From Sutcliffiella horikoshii (GTDB taxonomy: Bacteria; Bacillota; Bacilli; Bacillales; Bacillaceae_I), in NCBI RefSeq assembly GCF_019931755.1, contig NZ_CP082918.1:3080001-3144000 (forward strand): DNA of 64,000 nt. Direction: 5' to 3'. Below the pieces are notes generated by a model. The model worked only from the letters and a program-made list of their open reading frames with translations. It did no database searches and was not told where the DNA came from. Shown here piece after piece: positions 57,315 to 64,000 of the stretch (positions are counted from its first letter, which is position 1; each line of letters begins with the position of its first letter). Made by a program: the position numbers and the translations under genes.

Positions 57315-57445
57315 GCTGTTGATTTCCGCAAATGGCTTCGCTTTCCGTTGGGTGACCAAGAGCCTCCTCGGGCTGCGCCCTGTTGGGTCTCAACATTGTC
57401 GCTACTCCCCCGCAGGAGTCTACGCCATTTGCTCCAATCATCAGC
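57315..57445 (+). repeat. GC-rich dispersed element, copy R9 (family B)
   Basis: GCTGTTGATT and AATCATCAGC (9 of 10 pairs) are terminal arms; inner arms GCAAATGGC/GCCATTTGC are perfect. It lies between the convergent ends of RRNPP copy 2 and the subtilase gene, the only element in the accessory half. Confidence 0.9.
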
Positions 57446-57488
57446 TAGAAACCATCAATAACAATAGGTTTTCAGTTTTAAGTTATCT

Positions 57489-57520
57489 CGATAAATGCCA
57501 GGGATTTCTCCCTGGCATTT
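57489..57520 (-). terminator. Terminator of the subtilase gene
   Basis: ATGCCAGGGA pairs with TCCCTGGCAT around GAAA, followed by a modest TTTAT, 13 bp after the stop on the minus strand. Confidence 0.75.
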
Positions 57521-57532
57521 CCTACTGTTTAT

Positions 57533-60500
57533 TTAGTTTTTCAATTCAAGCCCTATTGATCGGAATAATTTTTCCAATGTTACCTTACCTGATTTTTCTT
57601 TAGGTTTCTTATTTCCTTTAACATCTGGGCCTACTTTCAAGAAATTCTTCTCGATGTAACGGAGGTCTTTTTCATCTACTTTACCATCTTGATTGATATC
57701 TCCCTTGTTTACACCTACATTCTCTTTCCCATAGGAGAAAACAGCGATAATCGCATCGTCAATATCAATTATTTTATCCCCATTTACGTCACCCGCATAG
57801 CCTGTTTCTATTTGGGCAATATGTCGTGTCCCTGCTATCTCACCATCAATGTACGTCCCTACAGTCTCAGTCGATCTGCTCGTAAGGTGACCAGGTACTT
57901 GCACATAGATGTCATACTCTTGTTCTGTAGTTGGTAGTTTATCTATTGTATAGTATGCATTACTATGAATAATCGATGCTTCAAAGGTTTTTCCATTCTT
58001 ATTTTTCGCATATACCTTCGCTCCAAGCTTAGAGAAATCAACTGTATTATCCCATTGACCATTTTCCCTCAAGAATGCTTCTGGTTTCATACTTCCATTT
58101 ACGATCGAGTATTTTGCTAGAATTATAAATGACTGGTCTTTATATACTCGAATCGTAGTAGCATTAGAATCTGATGTTTTCTTATATTTAAAGGCTGTAG
58201 TATCAAATGATAATGATAATCCCTCTTGGTAATTGTAGTTTTCATCGTTTATAACTTTGAATGTGACATCCAAGAAAGGTAAGTTCTGATCGATAGCTAA
58301 ATCATCTTCCTCCATCGAAGCACCAACTTTGACATTACTAGCATTTAATGTTGGTTCATCTAATATAACGTTAACACCCTTTTCCTCCGTGTACTTTTTA
58401 AAGGCCTCATTGACTTTAACATTCAGAAATTCAAAGTGTTTATTATAGAAAGGTACAGTGAATTCTCCAGAGGCAAGTTGCTTAACATTGTTCAAATTCA
58501 ACGTCATCGTAATTTCGTCCCCAAGACGCACCTTTTCTTTATCATAACTTGGAACCGCGTATTCCGTTCCTTCTTTTATGAACAGGTAACGATTTATGCC
58601 TTGCGGATATCCTACTGAAGCTGTTGCGTTATCAAATACAAATAAATTGGAGTCTAAATAAGACATTTGGTCAATTCTTTCCTTCGTTGCAGGGAATCTA
58701 AAGTTCCCTTCGCTATCCACCGCAAGGAAATAATGATTATAGTAGTTATACTCCCACCAAAGTACACCATTCACAGATTGATCGATTGCCATTCCTTTCT
58801 GTTTTAGAACATCGACTGTCGAATCATATACGTTTCCGTGAATCCATACTGCAGGGCCGTCATATCCTTCTTCTATCGTGTACATCGAATCATCCACTTC
58901 ATAAATACCAGGATCCATGGATACCTCTACTTCCGGAGGCGTATTATCAATCATCACCATTGCGCCTTTACTTCGGGGTGTACCTTGCTCATCATACCCA
59001 ATCATTTCAAAAGTATAGTCACCTTCCGGCAGTTTCACCTCTTTATCAGAAATTGGCTGCGAAGGATCATTGGTGAATGGGTACACTTTTCCTTTAAAAA
59101 TAGCATCTGCCCAATAATCAATACCTGTCATTAAATGGCTTGCATTGATGGTTGCAATAAATCCAATTGCTTCTCCTGATTCTCCATCTCTCACCAATAC
59201 ATCAATCGTCTTTAATGGTGTTGATAATTTTACGATTGCATTGGTATATGGCGTGTAATACGGATGTGCTTTCGAATCATTCGCAATCATTGGTCTTGTC
59301 AATATCATCTTCTCAAATCCTTTTTCTGTTACTCGGATGGAAAAAGGTATTCGGTAATTTTCTTCACTATTTCCGGAATTAATAAGGTTAACATATCCTT
59401 CATACCGCCCGAATTCCGCATCTTGTGAAACGCGTATAGTCGGCTCAACCTCTGCAGATTTTCCTGCTTCAATTGAAACTGTATTTGGTATTAATACTTC
59501 TACGCCATTTTTATCGGCATCCCGAACTTCTCCCTTAGCTGGCAAGAATTCAACATTTGTGTTATATTCCTTTACATCTTTTTCATTGAAGTTCCGTATA
59601 ACTATTTTCCTGCTGTCTTCAATAGGTCCATCTTCCTCTTTAAAGTGACTGCCGAAAGCAATTGAACCCGTTTCTTCATCAATTTCGATGAAATTCCCAT
59701 CCTGTTCATGTATGGTTTTGTCCATAACTTTTATAAGTGTTTCTGTATGGACCGCCTCATACGCATTAATTCTGCCTGAGCCGATTTCATTGACGGAGTA
59801 TTCGCCATTCATTTTATCTGCCGTATTCATTAAGACCGCTTTCACATCAAAAGGTGTATATTCAGGATTGGCTTGCAAGATAAGCGCTGCCGTCCCAGCT
59901 ACATGCGGAGCAGCCATGGATGTTCCTTGGAGACGAGCATATGCGGTATCGTAATTTTCTCCGTCCTGTGGATCATTGATGAACTCAGGAATAGTAGAAA
60001 AGATTGCCACTCCCGGTCCGACGACATCTGGTTTAATGTCATCATTCCCGTTAACGGGACCTCTTGAACTAAATTCAGCTAAGCGGTCTCCTTCTGTCTT
60101 CACGCTACCAAAAGATTCAAAGGTGATTTCTGATTGTGAAAGCAACTGTTCTCCGTCAGCTTTTGTAATATGGAAAGCAGGAATATAATTCATCCCTTCC
60201 CCAAGATAAGCTTCTATTTCACCATCAACATTGTTGTAAACAATTACAGCTTTAGCACCTGCCGCTCTAGCATTTTGAATTTTTTCATCAAATGTAATAT
60301 TACCTCGTTGAATGACTGCTACCTTACCAGCTACATCTTTATTATTAAAGTCGCTTTTAGTTCCTATTCCCACATCGATAGTAGGCAAGGTTTTATTTTC
60401 GAGATCTTTTAAGTTATCTGTAAAGTTTTGCGCCAATAACTTCATGTCAGTGATGCTGGATTCCCCTGCACTTGCAGTAATCGTTGGAATGGTTACCGAA

Positions 60501-61708
60501 ACATCACTGGCCCCTACCGTAATTCCTAATGCAGCTGCTCCAGGAGATCCTAGCGTTTTTTCACCAGGTCCTGCGTTTCCTGACGCAACGACAGTCACAA
60601 CGCCTGAGAGCATCGCATTATTAACCGCTATAGATGTTGGATTTAGAGGATCATTAATACTTGATCCCAACGATAAGTTGATAACATCCATCTCATCTTG
60701 GACCGCCCTGTCAATACCTGCAATGACCGCACCAAGCGATCCTCTCCCATAAGAACCCAACACACGATACATATATAGATCGACATCAGGAGCTACTCCC
60801 TTTACTGCAGATGCCGAGCTGTTTTTCTTTTGTGCTGCGATAGAGCCAGCTACGTGTGTTCCATGTAACGTATAGTAACTGGAACCACCTTCAAATTCAG
60901 GCCTTCCGGAATCCTTCCACTCCTGATAAGTTGCCTCCATTGGATCCGAATCATTATCAACAAAATCGTATCCGCCTTTATAAGAATCTTTTAAATCTGG
61001 GTGATTATAGTCAATACCTGTATCAATAACCCCCACTTTTACTCCCGAACCGGAAATATTCTCTTGATGAAGCTTGTCTGCACCGATTTGTACAAGGCTA
61101 TCATCTACCTTTGATGAAGTTGATGATTTCATCATTTCACTTGCTTCTTCTGGCAGATCAAGCTTCACTTCATCATCTTTCCAAATACGTTTGACAACTC
61201 CTGTACTAAGTAACTCTTGCACCGCCGTTCCCGGTAATGTCATCGCTACTCCATTGAATGCCTCATGGTATTCTCTCGTAATCTTGGAGTCTTTCATCTT
61301 TTCTTCATTTGGTCTATTTAAGCTTTTGATAGTTTTCCATTCTTTTTGAAACGTATCGTGATCTTTTTTCACTTTACTTTTTGCCGAAGAAAGAGTCATT
61401 CTTTTTCCTTTTACAGCATTCTTTGCCACTTCCACCTCTGCGGGGTTAGAATTAAATTCTACAATTACGTTGACTAATTCTGAACTCTCTTTGTTAATAT
61501 CTGGTGAAACAACAAATCCTGGTGTGATTTCAAGTTCTTTGAGCGCTTTCCTTTGCTGCTCCGTTAAATTAACTAACATCTGCTCCACACTTTTTTTATT
61601 ATTCTGAGAATTATCTTCAGCAATAGCTTTATACGAAGTCCCTGTGGAAAATAACAAACTAGCAACTAATGTTCCTGTAATTATATGTTTTATTTTTCCA
61701 ATACTCAT
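57533..61708 (-). CDS. Very large secreted subtilisin-like protease with PA, cohesin-like and dockerin domains
   Basis: A 1391-residue secreted protein. A signal peptide (TGTLVASLLFSTGTSYKAIA) and an I9-type propeptide precede an S8 domain: Asp in VGVIDTGIDYNHPDL (~229), His in GTHVAGS (~284), Ser in GTSMAAPHVAG (~596). A PA domain is inserted before the serine (GKVAVIQRGNITFDEKIQNA). Beta-sandwich regions follow, then a cohesin-like segment (about 1060-1190, VRLGDEITMTLNLNNV) and a two-repeat calcium-binding dockerin (about 1303-1360, GDVNGDKIIDIDDAI and GDINQDGKVDEKDL). It resembles Vpr-type proteases. The start is chosen for AGGAGG 6 bp upstream. No sortase motif. Confidence 0.9.
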   Translation of the reverse strand: MSIGKIKHIITGTLVASLLFSTGTSYKAIAEDNSQNNKKSVEQMLVNLTEQQRKALKELEITPGFVVSPDINKESSELVNVIVEFNSNPAEVEVAKNAVKGKRMTLSSAKSKVKKDHDTFQKEWKTIKSLNRPNEEKMKDSKITREYHEAFNGVAMTLPGTAVQELLSTGVVKRIWKDDEVKLDLPEEASEMMKSSTSSKVDDSLVQIGADKLHQENISGSGVKVGVIDTGIDYNHPDLKDSYKGGYDFVDNDSDPMEATYQEWKDSGRPEFEGGSSYYTLHGTHVAGSIAAQKKNSSASAVKGVAPDVDLYMYRVLGSYGRGSLGAVIAGIDRAVQDEMDVINLSLGSSINDPLNPTSIAVNNAMLSGVVTVVASGNAGPGEKTLGSPGAAALGITVGASDVSVTIPTITASAGESSITDMKLLAQNFTDNLKDLENKTLPTIDVGIGTKSDFNNKDVAGKVAVIQRGNITFDEKIQNARAAGAKAVIVYNNVDGEIEAYLGEGMNYIPAFHITKADGEQLLSQSEITFESFGSVKTEGDRLAEFSSRGPVNGNDDIKPDVVGPGVAIFSTIPEFINDPQDGENYDTAYARLQGTSMAAPHVAGTAALILQANPEYTPFDVKAVLMNTADKMNGEYSVNEIGSGRINAYEAVHTETLIKVMDKTIHEQDGNFIEIDEETGSIAFGSHFKEEDGPIEDSRKIVIRNFNEKDVKEYNTNVEFLPAKGEVRDADKNGVEVLIPNTVSIEAGKSAEVEPTIRVSQDAEFGRYEGYVNLINSGNSEENYRIPFSIRVTEKGFEKMILTRPMIANDSKAHPYYTPYTNAIVKLSTPLKTIDVLVRDGESGEAIGFIATINASHLMTGIDYWADAIFKGKVYPFTNDPSQPISDKEVKLPEGDYTFEMIGYDEQGTPRSKGAMVMIDNTPPEVEVSMDPGIYEVDDSMYTIEEGYDGPAVWIHGNVYDSTVDVLKQKGMAIDQSVNGVLWWEYNYYNHYFLAVDSEGNFRFPATKERIDQMSYLDSNLFVFDNATASVGYPQGINRYLFIKEGTEYAVPSYDKEKVRLGDEITMTLNLNNVKQLASGEFTVPFYNKHFEFLNVKVNEAFKKYTEEKGVNVILDEPTLNASNVKVGASMEEDDLAIDQNLPFLDVTFKVINDENYNYQEGLSLSFDTTAFKYKKTSDSNATTIRVYKDQSFIILAKYSIVNGSMKPEAFLRENGQWDNTVDFSKLGAKVYAKNKNGKTFEASIIHSNAYYTIDKLPTTEQEYDIYVQVPGHLTSRSTETVGTYIDGEIAGTRHIAQIETGYAGDVNGDKIIDIDDAIIAVFSYGKENVGVNKGDINQDGKVDEKDLRYIEKNFLKVGPDVKGNKKPKEKSGKVTLEKLFRSIGLELKN

Positions 61709-61741
61709 ACCGTTCCTCCTAGAAAAATTATTCAAAAATAA

Positions 61742-62005
61742 TCAAATCCAAGTTTCAACAATTGTCGCGTCATCACCGGGTGATTTTTTTATCAGAGAAA
61801 ATCCCTTGGGTATTTCCTTTCTAATAGCTTCTAAATTTGTTCTCATCAAGATATAGTTAGTAGGTTTATTGACATCGAATACCCTTGCTATATACATGTC
61901 CTGATAATCTGTCGGACTAGAAAATATAACTATGATCGGCATTTTATATTTTGTAAAATTAATCTCACTAAATGAATTTATCAATCTGTCCTGGTTGACC
62001 ATCAT
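61742..62005 (-). CDS. Conserved-looking small protein of unknown function
   Basis: An 87-residue protein (MMVNQDRLINSFSEINFTKY...) with alternating hydrophobic beta-like stretches (MPIIVIFSS, YIARVFDV, NYILMRTNLEAIRKEIP) and no signal peptide. The start follows AAGGGAG 4 bp upstream; a longer frame runs back through the tasA terminator and is rejected. It lies 33 bp upstream of the subtilase gene in the same orientation, so it may be cotranscribed with it. I do not recognise the family. Confidence 0.6.
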   Translation of the reverse strand: MMVNQDRLINSFSEINFTKYKMPIIVIFSSPTDYQDMYIARVFDVNKPTNYILMRTNLEAIRKEIPKGFSLIKKSPGDDATIVETWI

Positions 62006-62050
62006 AATTCTCCCTTTTAGTACAATTTCATTGCATGTAGTACATGATGA

Positions 62051-62092
62051 CAAAAAGAAAGCCAAGAATATCGAACACTGAGGATATTCTTG
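62051..62092 (-). terminator. Terminator of sipW-tasA
   Basis: AAGAATATC pairs with GATATTCTT and is followed by GGCTTTCTTTTTG on the minus strand, about 90 bp after the tasA stop. Confidence 0.75.
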
Positions 62093-62183
62093 ACTCTTAA
62101 CACTGGTGTTTATCTTTGATTGTTTAGTAGAGAAAAGGATTATCTCGAAGGTTGGTATTTAATACTTGTAATATCTTCTATTT

Positions 62184-62903
62184 TCAATATTTAGCCCCAT
62201 CAACCATTTGCTTTGCTTGAATATTTAAGTTGGAAGAGTAGGTCACGCCTTGGTATTCGTTCCCTGCTGTATGATCCAATTTAATTGCAAAGGAAAGGTC
62301 GATATATTGATTATCGTTCAATTGCCAGAACTCATGCTTCTCCCCTTCTTTTGACCCCTCGCCTAATACCATCTTCGCTTTTCCACTACTGCTTTTCGCT
62401 GCTCCTGCTTGTTGAATTTCCTCTTCTTCTACAAATCCAACTACCATTTCAACTCCAGGAGTAATCTCTTTGGATAAAGTCTTGGCTTCATTTGTTGGAC
62501 CATTGAAGAGTTGATCCAAGTAGATTCTTGATTCTTCCAAGATGTCATCCGTCATTTCTTCTCCTTCAGAGAACTTATAGGCAATATATCCTATTTTATA
62601 AGCATCAAGAGAAACATCAGCATCTACAGACTGGTTATACGTTGCTTTAAGATAAACATCCATATCCCCAGTGTTTTCGATTGTTAACCATTCACCATAA
62701 ACTAATTGGGATGGGGCAAAGCCTGCTTGATCAACTATCATGCTCTCCATGTCTTGGCCGTTATTAATTTCTAGTAAGCCGTTTGTTATTTGTCCTGTAG
62801 CATTTGTCTCAGATGTAAACCAAGAATATGTACCGAAACTTACCGACACCACCATCGTTCCTACCAACGCACTACCTAGAAACGCATTTTTCAATTTAAA
62901 CAT
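62184..62903 (-). CDS. tasA: TasA/camelysin-family matrix fibre protein
   Basis: A 239-residue secreted protein with a SipW-type signal peptide (LGSALVGTMVVSVSFGTYSW, then FTSETNATG) and the beta-rich TasA/CalY (Peptidase_M73) fold with conserved GEWLTIENTGDMDVYLKATY. TasA forms the protein fibres of the biofilm matrix and is also found in spores. An AAGGGGG site precedes the ATG. It lies 18 bp after sipW. No tapA gene is present between or before them within the window. Confidence 0.9.
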   Translation of the reverse strand: MFKLKNAFLGSALVGTMVVSVSFGTYSWFTSETNATGQITNGLLEINNGQDMESMIVDQAGFAPSQLVYGEWLTIENTGDMDVYLKATYNQSVDADVSLDAYKIGYIAYKFSEGEEMTDDILEESRIYLDQLFNGPTNEAKTLSKEITPGVEMVVGFVEEEEIQQAGAAKSSSGKAKMVLGEGSKEGEKHEFWQLNDNQYIDLSFAIKLDHTAGNEYQGVTYSSNLNIQAKQMVDGAKY

Positions 62904-62921
62904 GTGAATCCCCCTTATTCA

Positions 62922-63461
62922 TTATGATTGTTTAATCTCTTTCTTCCTCTTTGGCTTCATTTTTTCAAATGCCACTATACATACATAGCCTGTTAAAGGT
63001 AGAGCTATGAACAGTAAGAAACCTAGTGGGCCCTTTATAAACTGAGAAAAGTAGCCTAAGAATGGAATCAGAAATATTTTTTTTCCTACAATCTCATTAG
63101 CTGTTGTGACATTCTCGTCTGCTGAATTGTTGTTATCACCTTTCGTATAAAAATGTCTCCCCCCATCTGTTTCAACAATGGACGTGATTCTATGAGTGAC
63201 TAATAGTTGCTCTTCGTTGTAAAAAGAAATAATGTCACCCTTGCTAAGATCACCTGGATCAACCTCTCGAGTAATAATGACATCCCCAGCCTCAAAAACT
63301 GGTGCCATACTATTCGATAATACGGTGAGAGGCTTTATCCCCAAAACGCTTAGTGGTTTGTTACTGTTTAGGCTAGCGAAAATGGAAAATAGGATGACCA
63401 TGATGAATAAGATGATTGTGATCGTTAAACCTTTTTTTACGAATGTTGTAGCCTTTTCCAT
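62922..63461 (-). CDS. sipW: ER-type signal peptidase I SipW
   Basis: A 179-residue signal peptidase with an N-terminal membrane helix (about 12-32), the nucleophile in LSNSMAPVFEAGDVII, a histidine in LLVTHRITSIVE in place of lysine (the archaeal/ER type) and the GDNNNSADENV region. A second C-terminal helix and a lysine-rich tail follow. It processes TasA-type substrates. GAGGGTGA precedes the ATG. Confidence 0.95.
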   Translation of the reverse strand: MEKATTFVKKGLTITIILFIMVILFSIFASLNSNKPLSVLGIKPLTVLSNSMAPVFEAGDVIITREVDPGDLSKGDIISFYNEEQLLVTHRITSIVETDGGRHFYTKGDNNNSADENVTTANEIVGKKIFLIPFLGYFSQFIKGPLGFLLFIALPLTGYVCIVAFEKMKPKRKKEIKQS

Positions 63462-63773
63462 TTCTCACCCTCGTTTCTAGTTGTTGTACCAATAAGGTTT
63501 ATTGTTGAAGGATAAAAATTCGCTTTCATTCAGAATACTATTTAATATTCTGATTTTTACTTCTATTAAAATTATTGCACAGTTAAGAGGGGAAGGGTAT
63601 TGGGGGAATTAATAGTATTCAGCTCTGCAAATCCGCTGACTTTTGATCAAAAAATCCTCTCTAAGTTCGATAGAATAGGAATACATTAATAGAAAAAGAA
63701 GAAGGGTGAAAAAACAACCAGTACAATAATCCTAGTGCATTCCCCCAACTTTCACTCTTTATTAAATGAAAAA
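63462..63773. promoter_or_regulatory. Upstream region of sipW-tasA
   Basis: 312 bp of AT-rich sequence with no gene. It holds an inverted repeat CAGAATA-N8-TATTCTG (63531-63552) about 70 bp before the sipW ATG, overlapping TATTCT-like -10 sequence, and TTCGATAGAAT (63666-63676), which differs by one base from the operator arm at 55847. No SinR-type site was recognised. Confidence 0.4.
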
Positions 63774-63806
63774 CAAAAAAAGCTGTCCAATACTATTGGA
63801 ACAGCA
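63774..63806 (-). terminator. Terminator of the gene at the right edge
   Basis: GCTGTTCCAATA pairs with TATTGGACAGC (one bulge), followed by seven T on the minus strand, 78 bp after the stop at 63884. Confidence 0.8.
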
Positions 63807-63883
63807 ACCATTTATTATAAGTATAGAAATTCTTTAATCGTGTGTGTCACACTGGGGAGATTAACAGTAGACTCCGCACCCTA

Positions 63884-64000
63884 CTAATTGTTAAGGAGTC
63901 TGCTAGCATACTTGTTAGCAGACTCATGCTTGCCTTGATCTAGGTAGTATTGAAACATCGTTTTTTCATACGTATGCAACTGATGATATTTCCCGTTTTT
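63884..64000 (-). CDS. C-terminal fragment of a third TPR (RRNPP-type) regulator
   Basis: 38 in-frame codons from the window edge to TAG encode KNGKYHQLHTYEKTMFQYYL and then DQGKHESANKYASRLLNN. This is a helical-repeat end that lines up with the C-terminus of the regulator at 56012 (QYEKELFNYHLKTRQIDDAL...LLINN). The ORF continues beyond the window, so the N-terminal HTH is only presumed. It would place a third such regulator directly upstream of sipW-tasA. A 10-bp inverted repeat (GAGTCTGCTA/TAGCAGACTC, 63896-63925) lies in its coding sequence. Confidence 0.6.
   Translation of the reverse strand, partial: KNGKYHQLHTYEKTMFQYYLDQGKHESANKYASRLLNN

Noticed and set aside
63710..63830. 19-codon ORF (MVAVPIVLDS...) downstream of the right-edge regulator
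   Set aside because: It lies across the terminator stem and lacks a ribosome site; it does not look like a secreted pro-peptide.

Overview
The window is a chromosomal segment of an endospore-forming member of the Bacillaceae. The gene order from engB(ysxC)-lonA-lonB-clpX-tig-ysoA through ysnB-ysnA-rph-gerM-racE-gerE-ysmA-sdhBAC-lysC-uvrC-trxA-etfAB-fadB-fadR-lcfA to mutS2-polX-yshB-zapA-rnhC-pheTS-ysgA-sspI-ysdC-ysdB is essentially the Bacillus subtilis order, and the sporulation genes lonB, gerM, gerE and sspI fit this. The species cannot be named from the sequence alone. Almost all genes up to 46 kb lie on the minus strand; yslB, rnhC, sspI and ysdB are the exceptions.

1-14.9 kb holds proteolysis and chaperone genes (engB start, lonA, lonB, clpX, tig), a TPR protein (ysoA), tRNA-Arg(UCU), the rph-ysnA-ysnB operon, gerM, racE-ysmB and gerE (with a sigma-K-like promoter). 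15-31 kb holds the sdhCAB operon, lysC under a lysine riboswitch, uvrC, trxA, and a FadR-regulated fatty-acid degradation block (fadR-fadB-etfB-etfA, with lcfA as its own unit), then the khtTU K+/H+ antiporter. 31.6-46.4 kb holds mutS2-yshE plus a 26-residue membrane peptide, polX, yshB/zapA, rnhC, pheST behind a T-box, ysgA, sspI, ysdC, a dUTPase-type protein and sigma-W-type ysdB.

From 46.4 kb the content is accessory. An N-acetylglucosamine locus (nagP opposite nagA-nagB-nagR-SIS) has NagR-like operators and lies between two nearly identical DUF6440 genes. Then follow a small RNAP-alpha-CTD-like protein, an orphan GerA-type germinant receptor subunit, two divergent HTH-TPR (RRNPP-type) regulators, a very large secreted subtilase with PA, cohesin-like and dockerin modules, an unknown small protein, a tasA/sipW matrix-fibre pair, and the C-terminus of a third TPR regulator at the right edge.

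The most interesting non-gene content: (a) a probable type I toxin-antitoxin locus between rnhC and pheT, made of a 31-residue hydrophobic peptide and a convergent ~150-nt antisense RNA overlapping its 3' end; (b) nine copies of a ~130-bp GC-rich non-coding element with terminal inverted repeats whose arms co-vary between copies, one of them inside the pheS leader and one splitting etfB from etfA; (c) four unrelated tandem arrays with periods of about 20-21 or 52 bp, near whole numbers of helical turns. No rRNA, IS transposase, prophage or CRISPR was found.
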